DNA from: Nyssa sinensis
Taxonomy: Eukaryota; Streptophyta; Magnoliopsida; Cornales; Nyssaceae
Reading direction: 5' to 3'
DNA: 64,000 nucleotides
Assembly: GCA_008638375.1 (NCBI GenBank)
Contig: CM018041.1
Span: 9,076,627 to 9,140,626 of the forward strand
Notes under the pieces: generated by a model
Told to the model about the DNA's origin: nothing
The model's input: the letters and a program-made list of their open reading frames with translations, nothing else
The model's database searches: none
In this document: positions 36,800 through 49,700 of the stretch, piece after piece
Position numbering within the stretch: position 1 is the first letter of the stretch
How the letters are laid out: every line of letters starts with the position of its first letter
Program-made: the position numbers and the translations under genes

Positions 36800-38582
36800 T
36801 AACTAAATTGCAGAACATAATTGTGACAAAATTCAAATTTAAAACATAATATATAAGATAATATCTTAATTGGAGTTCATTGAAAAAAAATCGAGTAGAA
36901 AAATGCTAAAAACGAAACCGAAAACGAAAAAATAAGAATAAAAAATGAAAAAGCAGAAATAAAAAAATGAAAACTAATTTAACAAATGATAAAATAAAAA
37001 AATCTAAAAACAAAATACACTTTATGAACAAAACAATAAAAAATTGACTGACTAAATGAAGAAGATGGTAAACGATGAATTGAATTATGATAAACCAACA
37101 AAGAGGATTGTCGTGAATTTCAAAAATCTCGATTGAATGAGCGATGATCGTATGAAATTAATTCAAAATTCAAATGGAAAGTAAATCATTCTATAGGGGG
37201 AATTAATTCTACATCCAGTATATACAAATTCAAATAAATATCAAATCATTTCAAAATAGATGAAATTGAATAAATCTTTCCGGAAACGATTGCAACTACC
37301 AAATCATTCCAAAAAAATAATAATAAACAGTAATAAAAGGATATATTAGTAAACAAAAAATGTAAAATTCAATACCGCGTAGGATTGGTGGACTTGTATA
37401 TAAATAAGTAATCATTATATGTCTTCTATACTAAATTGTAACTTATCATGTATTTATCAATAATTAAATGATTATACTAGGAACTTTATACTAATTAACT
37501 TACCATGTATTTTTGCGAATCAAATTGCTTATTTCTTTCCTTTAGAAAACAATTAAAGCATTTAACCTTATCCTAGCACTTCATACACTGAGTTCAATTA
37601 CCTTGCCAACCTTTTATTTGCACTAGTTAGGGTAAATCTTGGACATACGCAACCACTCTAATTATATTCATCAAACAATTTAATAAACTTGAACTTAAAA
37701 TCTTGAGGTTCTTACGTGTTTACCATCCAGATTAGACCCAATTCACATCTTTATTTTTATTTTTATATTTTTGTTTTACATCTATGATATGAAGATAAGT
37801 AAAGGGGTAAATTTATTTCGAAAAGGAGAATAGAAAAATGAAGAAAAGATGACCATGAAGAGGAAGGAAAAGGAATCGTAAACAGAGGAAATACACAGAA
37901 AATTATGAAATATAGAGATGAAATACATAAATACAATCAATCACAGTGGCAAAAGTGCAAAAGACTAACTTAATATTGCCTGTAAGTTGCGTGTGGCAAA
38001 TGCAATTGACTAAATGGTGATAAGCACATTAAATAAAAATAAGTAAAATATGAACAGTCAACAATTTCTTTTCTTTTTTTAATTCTTCTTGTCTCTTATG
38101 GACCAAATTGAAAGGGACCGTTTGGTGACACTATTTTCTAATTCTTGGCCCCATACGTCTTGAAGCAAATCACATTCTCTACCAAGAGCATTTTGAAGGT
38201 TAAAAGTCATTTGAATGGTAATAAACTTAAATTTTAATATTAAAATATTATATTTTGACATTTTTACTTGAATACTTGAATACTTAAATACTATTTTTTT
38301 GACATAACAATTATCATTATTTTCAGTTATCATTTTTAAAATATAATTATATTATTTTTAATTTAGATTGTAAAATCGTTGAATAATATAGGTTATACGA
38401 TTTAAATAGTATTTATTATTCTTCTAGTTATATTTAACAGAGTTCTTAACAAAATTAAAATGCATTGACATAACTTTTTCATATCACCTGCTAAAATATA
38501 GATATAGCAGGTTATTTAACAAATACATTGAACTTGGTCTAAGTTATTCAATGAGCACCGGACTATTAATAAATAAAAAGAG

Positions 38583-38729
38583 TAATGCTATGCTGATACA
38601 ATAATTTTATTAGAAGTGTTTACACAACTGATGTGACAGTATTGTATTAGTTTTATATCACATCATACAATACTGTCACATCAGCTGTGTAAACACTTTT
38701 GTTAAAAAATTTAAGTAACCATAACATTA
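38583..38729. mobile_element. Hairpin MITE, 147 bp, with roughly 60-bp inverted repeats
   Basis: The left half contains GTGTTTACACAACTGATGTG and ACAGTATTGTA. The right half contains TACAATACTGT and CACATCAGCTGTGTAAACAC, its inverted complement with one mismatch. Outer ends pair more loosely (TAATGCTATG with CATAACATTA). The loop is about 20 bp. There is no ORF. Confidence 0.8.
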
Positions 38730-38775
38730 CTGAAATAAAAAAAGACCAACTCAATATCTACTCTTATCACTGTAT

Positions 38776-39283
38776 GCGATGGTGCGATGGAAGCGACGGG
38801 CGGTGCGATGGAACTATTCGGATTTTCCCTTTCTCTGTTTCGGGTGATGATGGTGGCGGTGCGATGGTGCGATGGAAGCGACGGGCGGTGGTGATTGTGG
38901 GAGAGGATGGTTACGGTGGAGGTGCGGTGGCTGTGGGTTCGGCTGGGGTCGTGGTGAAGGCGCGGGGGTTATGGACTGTGGTGGTGGTGCGGCTGGGGTG
39001 GTGGTGATGGTTCGGCTGTGGTGGTGATGGTTCGGCGGTGGTGGTGAAGGTGCGGTGGTGATGCACTGATGGTTATGGAGTGATTGGAGTGTGGTTTTAT
39101 TTTTTTTTGTTGAAGTTTTATATATTAAAAAAATTCAGATTTTGTAAAAAAAATTTATATAATTTTTAGTAATTTTTGTATAATTTTTTAAATTTAAAAT
39201 ATTAATAATATATATTATTAAATTTATTAATTACATAATTATGACATCACGGTTTGATTCCGGTTGACCCGACGGTTGAACCG
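38776..39283. mobile_element. 508-bp GT/GC-rich insert between 14-bp direct repeats
   Basis: TCTTATCACTGTAT occurs at 38,762-38,775 and again at 39,284-39,297 and looks like a target-site duplication. The insert begins GCGATGGTGCGATGG and ends ACGGTTGAACCGT. Its first 300 bp are very rich in GGTGGT words, with GGTGCGATGGAAGCGACGGG occurring twice. The remainder is AT-rich. An open frame crosses the GT-rich part but has the low complexity expected of a repeat. A duplication of this length suggests target-primed (LINE/SINE-type) insertion, but no poly(A) tail is seen. Confidence 0.5.
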
Positions 39284-42200
39284 TCTTATCACTGTATAAT
39301 TTAAAAAAAGTTAAACGTATACAGCTTTACTTCTTCAAACAAATATGCTATTTTTGTAATTCAAATCTGTAACTTTTGTATCACAATAAAATAATTTTAC
39401 TATAAATCCAAACTAATAAATATATAACATGTCAAAAAAAAATACATTATTGTTTTGTGTGCATTATGTTATATTATTATTAATTTGAAACACCATGAAG
39501 ACTTGGTGAATAATTTATTCATTTGTACACTCTCTTGGCTTTTCCCATATTCCATGAATGACCAACAATAGTTTTTCCACTATGCCATGGGTCCCTATGC
39601 TGGTAAACTAGAAATGTGCTGGTATTTTTAAACCTTTCCAATCCAGCTGCTTGTTTCCCATATTCAAAATCAGTGGGATTTGACCAAGGTGTGTCCTTCT
39701 TCTAGAAGACACCCCAAAAGTCTTCTCATCATAATATCCAATTTGTTCTTTACCTAAAACACTTCTCAAACAAACATATAATAGTACAATAATTAATGCA
39801 TTTTAGCCCAACTCTGGAGAAGTTTCATGCCTTCCAACCCACTGGCCATTCATACCTTCTCGAAAAATAATGTTTTTAAGTTTCACCTTTTTTATTAAAA
39901 AATATAAGTAATTATTTTTTATTTGATCATAAACTGAACTCTTAATTATCAGAACTCATATTTAAAACACTCTTATTAAATTATGTGATTATTTATTATT
40001 TTATAATATTATAATTATACTATTCAATTCATATATTACATGAACAGTAATATTTTATCGTTTCTATTAAAAAAGAAAAGTTTCATACCTTCAAATTATA
40101 ATTTTTTTTTTTTGAAACCTTTTCGATGGTGAGTTTGGCTACCCATTTTTCAATCCTTTTGATTCAAATGGTTGCATCCTTATTGACTTTTTTGAAGCAG
40201 AAAAACATGATGGTGTTTGGCTCAGGAGATTAATATCATTTACAATAATTTCTCTTACATTTCCTGAAATAATGTCCATAAGAAATTTTTAAATTTTTTT
40301 TTGGATAACAATGGGGAGGGGGGAGTTATTTTGTGTGTGCACACGACATGGAACTTGAATATCAAACTCTGACCTGCTATGCGAATAGAAGAATTTTAAC
40401 TACTTTATTCGATGTGTTTTCACAACAATAAAGGACAATACTATTAAGAATACAATAATTTAAGAGCATATTGTACTAACACTATAGTAAAAGATCTGAT
40501 TCCCATTTAAATATCTGTTTTCATTCTCACCATGAGCCCAAATGTAAAAAAATATTCTGGCATATATGATAGTAAATTTTACTTTTTTTCAATTTTATTG
40601 TCATTGAGATTTCTTAATTTAGTCATTTTATTGTATGATCTGAGATTAATGGTCCAGTAATTATGAACTGTCATATATATATATATATATATATAATATG
40701 TTAAATTTTTAGAGATAAAAATAATAATTTTTTATATCCATGACAATTCATAATTGATCAAAACCATTAACTTAATCATTGTTCCATGACCATACAAATA
40801 ATTTCTCAAAATACATATACATAAGTGAGTCTGAACTAGTCTCCATCCTCCTTTCCCATTTGTGCATCTCTGTTCACCTTGATCAATAAAGTGAGAAGGT
40901 GAGCTTCGTTAACTGCTTCAATTAGAAATTTTGAATTCACTCACTTTATTGATCTAAAGCTAGAACATAATTAAGGTTATAAAATAAATCAAGTTATTCA
41001 AACTTAACTCGTGATGAATTGATTAGCTTAACTCTTTCGAAATCAACTCATGATATAAATAAATTAAATTTGAACATATTTTGAGACTCGTTAATTTATT
41101 AAATTCAACTCAAACTCGGTTCAACAAGCCAATAAATGATCTATTATTATATAATAAAAAAACCAAGCTATTTGAGCTCAATTTTCAATTTATCTTTTAA
41201 AGACTCATTTGACTATCAACTTGAGAAAATTGATAAGCCGAACTTAAAAATACATTGAAATTCGTTTATTTTAACAAGTCAAACTTAAACAATACATTAC
41301 TCGACTGAACTCACTTAACTTAATAAATAATTAGAACACACTCAAGCTTTCAAGATACAAATTAGGCACACCAGACACGAGTTAAAATCGGACTGCAATG
41401 AAATTTAGAATCGACAAACTTAAGATCAGTCGAGGAAATATGGTGGGCATGGGTAGGGTGAATGGCTTGTGAATGAACTGGCAAGAAGCAGCAGCAGCAG
41501 CAGCTATGATGTTGCCATGGAAGATTGTCCTGCCAGTCCTGGACTGAACTTGGCTTTGTAAATTAGAAGTGCAAGCATTTCCAACTGTTGCTCCACATTT
41601 GAAGATGCCAAATCGATTTGAAGGCTCATGTGGCAATTTAGCATCTTAAAATCTGGCATCTCCACCAATAAGAACTCTACCTGATATATAAATTTTATTT
41701 ATTTATTATTTTGACCTGAAGGAAATTTGCATTTTGAAAAACATCACACTTGCTTTTATAATGAAACCCACTTAATACAATAACCCAAAAAAGATAAATA
41801 ATAATTGGAATTTGGAGCATCTGTTTGAAATGGTCTGCAACTTCAAATTTTAAATTAATTTTAATATTTCACAATTAGTTTGGGCATTGTCCAAGATTTT
41901 TCATAGAATTTGCAACTAAAGAACCAAATACCCATGTCATATAAAAGGAAAACAAATACCCTATACTAATACATTTTACAAGGTGCCAGGGATCAATTAT
42001 TCAAATCAACAAAACTAGAAGGTTGCTATTCAGCTTAAAAAACATCCATTTCCATCAAGTCTGAAAGCAGCCATTTTATGCGAAAATAATACAAATATAC
42101 TGTCTTCAATCAATCCCACCCAGCACCCTGCATAAGCTGGACCAAAACTAGATAATAGTCTTTTAGCAAAATTTAAATAAAACTTTGCTTCCACCTGCAT

Positions 42201-43123
42201 ATAAAACAAATGAGGATCTTGAGGTGCTAGGGTGCAAGATTGCAAACGTTCAAGTCAATTCCCATAGGATTTATCATGCTGGTAAGGGCAGTTTTTTTAG
42301 CCAGATGCATTCATGCTCTTACTGTATAAACCTTTTGATTAGCTGTGTCACCGGAATGTATCATACATACCCTTGATATAATTCTATCGTAATGTTTTGT
42401 ATTTTGTATTGTAATATCTATCATCGTATACCCAAACACTCGTTATTTGAACCCAATGTCCCAGTTGCTTCAAGAAGCATGCTCCAGTGCATGTCATTAA
42501 CGCATTAAACAGAGACAATCAGTACTTGGCTTTTGTAGGTATAGCTAATTGGGGTTCGAATGAGTGGCCTGTTGAAGAGACCTTAATAATCATCAATATG
42601 CCCAGAACAGATTTTTAACCTCCACATTCAATATTTCAATCAACAAAAGTATCTCTTTCAAAATGGAAAGTTAAGCAACGAAAGCTCCTTGAAAGGCAAT
42701 AGCATGCATTTCAATCATTTACTACTTTGCAATGTAAAAAAACAACCTTCAAAGTAAGTCTCCTCAACAAGATACAAGATTTGATTTAAAGAGAAATCAG
42801 AAACATTCTTGTCCATAACAATCACTTAGCATTGCAAGGCATTTTTCTTACATCAGATAATATGGAATGCTTCAGATAAAAATATACACAATGGAGTAAC
42901 ACCATGCTACACATCACAGAAGCATATTTCTCTGTAGCAACGGTGTTAAAAGACATGACCAGTCATGATGAACCTCAAACGTTAAAGAATGATTACATGC
43001 AAATATGTATATGTATACAAACTATTGTATGTACATATACATATAATTCTAAATCATGCTATATAAATCAAGGATAACTACTAACCTAACAAAACTGTGC
43101 CCAGGCCCTTGGAAGTAAGGTGC

Positions 43124-46100
43124 TCAAGTGGGTGATTCAGAAAGGAGAAGTGTATGCCACCAGCCACATGCAACATTTTTTGGAATGCAACCTTCAATTG
43201 CAACTTGAGAAGGAATATTGCGGTCAATCACATCGCCCAAACCAAGCTGCATCATGCCAGAATTATAATATCAAAGACAGTAATAAAGCAAATGGACGCA
43301 ACAAGAACAGAACAAAATGATAAATTACTGAATTCCCCAGCATTCAGCACAGAAGTTAGGCTAAAGACTAAGAAGATCCAAATAGACTTATTTTTTCCAA
43401 ATGGAAAAAACAAATTGGAAGGATTTCAAACTAATGTAGTTCATATTTGTAAAACTTGATCAAAGAGTTTAAGCACAGTACCTGGCCATACTTGTTCCAT
43501 CCCCAGCAGAACAGTTTTCCGTCCTCTTCAAGAAACCAAAGCAAAGAGTAAGTCATGAGAACATGCTCTATCAAAAAATATATATATTTCTAGACATTGA
43601 ATTCATGTAGTATGAAAATGCAAACACGTTGTTATTTTCTAAGGGGATTAATACAATAATGACTAATTATATCCATCCTTTTTCAGCTGTTGCCCCACCG
43701 TTAAAGAGCTTAAGCCATCACTTGCCTTCTTGGTACAAAACCATATCGTACCAAGTAGTTCTCGCTTTTATCACCAAATGAAGCCCCTTACTAACATCTC
43801 ATATTGGCTATTCATTATTAATCTGTTGCAGTCTTCCAGTCCATATCAATTACAAGAACCTGTGCCTTGGTTGGCCAGAACTCTCCACAAAAAAGGTGAG
43901 TGGTTCATTGATAAGTTTCAAGTACATCAATGCATCTTGGCAGCCAAGAAGAAAGTAAAATGAAAGAGAACTTGAATCTTATGCCTATATGATGTTGTGT
44001 TTGTGAAAACCAAATTTTCTCTTCTTTTTCTACTTCTTCTGTGCAATCAAATGGAGCACCCCTATCTATGCATATGGGAGATGCATCAGGAGTTTGGCAT
44101 AATCATATTGCTTCTTTTCATATTTAGACTAGTGTTACCACACTCTCCTGGTACACTGTCTCAGACACCTTCTATCCAACAACTATCTTCATACCATTTT
44201 TATAATATATTTGAATATCTCAAAGGTGGTGCCGAGACAGATCAGATCCGTGTCGATCAACAACATCCATATCTTTTCTTGCTTCATAGAGCAGAAGACT
44301 AGCCAACCTAGCAGGGGCTAACACATATAGTACATGTATTTACAAGTCTGGACATCATGGAAATTCCCTACTCCCATGCCCCCTCTCTCATTATTTAGGG
44401 TTGAAATAGTTGCATCAAATTCAGATTTCCATTCCATCTATATAAATCAGAGCAGAAAAGAAAGCTTGCTTCATGGAAGTTTTAATGGATTCAGAACAAC
44501 CTCAGTTGTCTGAGTATGTGATGCCCACAGCCAAGAGTATTTGCCTAAAGGTGGTAATGTAATGTTTTGAAGGGAAAATAATCTGGGAGCCAAAAAAAAG
44601 AAATATGGACACATATACAAGAAGGATGGATGACATACCTGCAATTACAGCACTGTGACGAGCCCCACAAGATACTGTTTTGGCATGTATATTTTCCAAA
44701 CTTGGAGCATCCAGAAGCCTGGGCAGAGTCTGATGAAGGAATTCAAGAAACATAAAGTTAAAAGACAAAATTTCATCCAGTCCAAATTGCCTCTCCACTT
44801 GAAAGTGCATAGTAGTCTTGGAATAATAGGTAATCATGATCTGAAATAATGCAAGAGTAACAAAAAAAATGTGCTTGGAATTCTCATTGTAAGGCCATCT
44901 GTCATTTCAACATTCTTTTAATAGATGGTATACAGCAAAGCCAAGCTGTTGTAGCACGGTGGTAAAATTATTGGCATGACATCTTAAGGGAATGGGTGGG
45001 GTTAAAGGTTTGATAAGACATGGCTTATCAGTTGGAAAAGAAACAAAAAGGTGCAGGTATACAGCAAAAAGCAAATCACAGAATCACTAATAAACAGATG
45101 CTTTTAGTGCCATGACATTATCATTGTCTTTATTGAAATTGAAAGAAAAGAGGGTAATTAATAGGCAGGATGAATGCAAAGTGTACCTCAGCTTGATCAG
45201 CACCAGTTCCCAGCTGCCCAAATTGATTCCCACCAAATGCATACACATCGCCATCAGCAGAAATGCACACAGTATGCCAGAGTCCTGCAGCAACACCCTC
45301 TATCTGGATGCCCAGCAAGGAAGAGACACAAGTAGGGCTTAATTCATCATCCGTACTTCCTTGTCCACACTACACCGAAGCATATCACATTTAAAACAAG
45401 TGTTACACCTTTATCATGATGAACTCATAAGACATGCAACAGTTATGTTATTTTCGAAAAAAAATTAAAAGAAGCAAAAACAAGACAAGAAAAGGGAAGT
45501 GGATCAGATTATCCCTTCTTAGAGTGAACCTCATCTTGAATATCTACAGTGCTTTTTTCTCCACCATTTTCTACCTTACCTACATGTTGATACCAAAGAG
45601 TAGTTAATCTTTGGAAACTTTTTGCAGTTCCAACAAATGTATATAGGGATGACAAAATGTTGAACATGCCTATTGAAGAAATAGAATATGGTTCTAACAA
45701 CAAATTATTCATTGGTACTTTGACTGGAGGATTTTGAAATAATTAAAATACTTCACCATCAAAAAATTTAATGTACAGAACCATAAAATGATAAATGGCT
45801 CCAAAAAACAGGCAAATCAATTATTGAAATCCTTCATATAAATTACTTAATAACATGCAAGGCTTCCAAATGGGGATGTCAGTGACAAGCAATGGTATCA
45901 AAGCCTTCAGGAGAGGGGTTTTTAATTGATTATTTTGTTTAAACGAGACTTCAGGAGATAAAATTATGTGCTTCCACGATTGAAGGAATACTACTGGCAG
46001 TTTTTTTTTTTTTTTTTCCTTTTCTTTTTAGGAAGAGCCTTCTGGAGATACCATTATGCACTTCCAAGTTTGAAGGAATACTACTAATGACCTACCAAGC

Positions 46101-46740
46101 AGCTGGCAAACAGCTGTCTCTCCTCCTTAAGTATACAGGTGAACTAAGCCAGAGCCTTTGTAACGCACTAAGTAATGGAATGACATCTAAAAGAAAAGGG
46201 TGGAGTTATAGATTCAATTCTTACCATTGATTAAAAGCATGCAAGTGATTAAAGTAGTTTAGTAGGAATATTAACGACAGACCTGACCTTTAGCTTTATT
46301 GAATGAAGTTCAATGATACAAATAAAGTTAAAAGAAAATTACAAGAAATTGAGGTGGGCACCCTCCATATTAACACCGAAGACAATTGATTTGAAAGAAA
46401 GGGATAAACCATCCCTTGGAGGCTATACCCTACCAAGCAACTAGACCAAGCTCGACAACCAATATAAAAAAATCAGAACTAAGCGTGATATAATATCCAG
46501 CATAGTACTGCCGACAGAAACAACTAAGAAACAGCGAAGTCTTGTGTACGAACCAGCAAAAATAACACAACAGCCCTACAATCCTTCAGTACATGACTTC
46601 AACAAAATGTTTTTCGTTAATAATTTATCAGCATTTATTTAAAGTTATACAAATCAGAGCATCTTTGAGATTCAAAGCTGAATGCTATCAATGAAAAATC
46701 CAAGTCCATTTTAATTTTCAAAAGATTATTCGTATGGAGA

Positions 46741-46782
<42 letters not shown>

Positions 46783-49700
46783 CTAGTAGTAGCAATAGTA
46801 TTCTTTGCATTCCTATCCATGAATCAGCTAAACTAAATAAGTTTAACATTGGTCAATAGATGCACTGTTTTGCAGTGGTTCCGAGGAAATGATGAATGTC
46901 CTTTTCACCACATCTTTTCTTTAGAGCTCTACTCCTGAAAATGCTCTTGGTTTGATATTTTATAGGTTCTCAGAGATTCTCTTTAGATTGTACAAAATAT
47001 ATTAACTTGAAAAGAATTCTGATGCAGAAGATTCACTTTTGTAGCTATGTGGGGGTATTTGGAAAGAATTTTATACAAGGTTTCTGGAAAGTGCTAGTTT
47101 AGGTACTCTTTCAGTCAAAAGAAAGTCAACTGGCTGATGTTAGTTTGATTTGTATCTTCTATATTTAAAAGGGCACAATATAGTCAAATTACATAATGAC
47201 TATCCCTTTTTTGCTAGTGTTGGCTGTATTTTATTTTATTTTTATTGGTAAAGATATCTATAAGAAAAGGAGCCCAAGAAGGGCCTGCCCTTACAAAAAA
47301 GAATAGGGGGCTGGCAACATAAATTAAAGCCTAACGTCTCCCAAAAAAAACTATAAATCTGTCTAGATGCAAAGGAACTTCCTCCTTGATCCAAAAAAAT
47401 AACGTTTTCAGAAAAATGTCTTTCAGCTTCCATGGGGGAGCTTCCTCCCCATCAAAAACTCTTTTATTTTTTACTTTCCAAAGGCACCAAAATAAGGCAA
47501 ACGGGGGCCATTCTCGATGCGAAGCGCAGCTCTTTCCTCATTTTGACACCCCTCCAACCCAAAAAAAGATGTCTCACTTTTTCCAGCATGACCCACGAAC
47601 ACCCAAAAGAAGAAAAAGAAGATTCCACACGTCCGAAGCCACCTTGCAATGAAGCAGAAGATGGTCAACCGTCTCTTCGTCACTTTTACATAAAGGGCAA
47701 CGACTTGGAAGAAAGAACCCCCTCCTCTTTAGGTTGTCCGCCGTTAAAATGGCTTCCCAAGCTACTTCCCACGTAAAAAAGGCAGCTTTCATCGGTGCTC
47801 TAGACTTCCACACCACTTCCCATGGAAAAGAATGATCTGTCCCCTTCACCATGTTCTTGTAATAGGAGCGCATCGTAAACTTTCCATCCCCATTTCCGTT
47901 CCACCTCATGCCATCTAACCCTCCCTCCCTCCCTCAAAGCAACCCTACCCAAAAAACCCATTATATCTTCCACTTCCCCTATCTCCGAGTCGTAGAAGTT
48001 TCTCCTAAAGCTCGGACTCCACACTCTTCTATTTTCCACTTCCTCAATGCAATCCGCCACCAAACTATCCTTATCCAAAGCTATGATGAATAGGTTTGAG
48101 AATTTCTCCATCAATATTCCCTCCTTGTGCTATGGGTCCTTCCAAAATTTCATGCCTATGTCATAACTTGCGCATTCAGCAAAGTCCACTTCCCCCCTTA
48201 ATGGCCTTCCATACACCAGCAACCAAAAGGCTCCATCACATTCTGAGAATACCAACCCCCTTCCCCACTCCCGTATCTAGCGACTATCACTTCCTTCCAT
48301 AGCCCTTTGTCTTCCGTGGCATACCTCTAAAACCACTTTCCTAGCAAAGCTTTGCTAAAAATCTTCAAGTCCTTTATCCCCAAACCCCTTCATTAATAAG
48401 GGCCTTTACTTTGTCCCAACCTACTAAATGAACCTTTTTCCTTTCCTCTAAACCTCCCCAAAGAAAGTCCCGCTGAATCCTTTCTAGCCTCCTCCTAACT
48501 GACGATGGCATTTGGAATATCGACATGTAATACTTAGGGAGATTATCCAAAGTGCTCCTAACTAGAGTGATCCTCCCTCCCTTGGAAAGATATTGCCTTT
48601 CCCAACCCGTGAGCTTTTTCTGGAACCTTTCAATGACTGCATCCCATATCCCTGCTGCTCTCGTCGATCCTCCCAAAGGAAGGCCGACGTATATAGTCAG
48701 AAGACTGCCCACTCCACAACACATGCCCCAAGCCAATTCTTCCAAATCCCCAATCTCCCCAACGGAATAATTTCCGACTTTCGAACATTAAGCAAGATGC
48801 ACCTCAAATCAAAGAGCTGGGATTCCTTTGCTTCGCAAAAAAAAGCTGACATGGTGAAGGGGATTTTGGCAAAGCATCAAACTAAGTGAAACCTATTTGA
48901 GTTGGCTTCTTTATTTCCTTCGTTCCTTTTAAGAAAACTAATGAAAGAACTAAGAAGAAATTTCCCATATCGTCAAATTAGTGTTCTAGAATGAAATTGT
49001 TCCTTAATCTTGAGCGTGCGTACCAAAACGGGGATTGCTAGGATATTAGCATTTTCTAATAAGTATGAACCAACCACTCATCTGTGTCAAATGTGCTTCA
49101 CATTCAGCAACACAAATATAAGGAAGTAGGCCAATGACCCAGACTATATTGGTTAAGATTTAATAATGACTGGTTGGGTCATTTGCTTTTGCTGATGCCA
49201 CTTTTTGAGTTAACCTATTTGACAACAAATTCAGTGTTACTTTCAGATTTAAGGCCATTATGTAGGTGAACCATGTAAGTTCAACCGGGTGACTCGTTGG
49301 GTCGAACAAAAAATTAGGATATTTACATGTTAACATAGTAATTTACATCAAGAGGGAATAGGAAAGCATATGGCACAGAAAGCATGCAGAAATAGATTGA
49401 TGCAAGAACTTAACTAGTCCAGAAAAGTTTACCTGTCCATAGAGTCCCCAGCCAAAAGTAAGTAGTGCTCCAGCATCTATGAAAGCAAAATAATAACATC
49501 ACAAAATTACATTAATCCATGTAAAATTAAGCATAAGTAATAATAATGGATATAATGTAATCAAATCAGGCAAGAAACTAGCCAGCACAGATATCTGGGT
49601 TAACATACTGACACATACAAAAAGACATAGTTTAATCAGATGTCAGACTCACATATTCTGAATCCTAGCTATTTTCTGCTTCTATGATGTAGAACCAAAA

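Larger units (their letters stand above)
35601..43123. other. Gene-free intergenic spacer (7.5 kb)
   Basis: No coding region with recognisable domains. Named contents are listed separately: a minisatellite, a Stowaway MITE, a hairpin MITE and a 508-bp insert. The stretch at about 40,980-41,345 has words such as TTATTTGAGCTCAATTTTC and TCAACTCAAACTCGGTTCAA, typical of a dispersed plant repeat. A related, more decayed copy is at about 33,950-34,250. A CAG/GCA run at 41,488-41,503 is short. The last kilobase would include the RCC1-gene 3'UTR. Confidence 0.55.

Noticed and set aside
38699..39007. 102-codon ORF over the GT-rich insert
   Set aside because: Long V/G runs come from GGTGGT repeats, so this is low complexity and not a protein.
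41382..41636. 84-codon minus-strand ORF with an alanine run
   Set aside because: The alanines come from a short CAG/GCA tract, the ends have no splice or promoter context, and no domain is recognisable.
43730..44302. Two overlapping ORFs between RCC1 exons 9 and 10
   Set aside because: They are in intron 9, on the opposite strand, without domains or coding-like composition.
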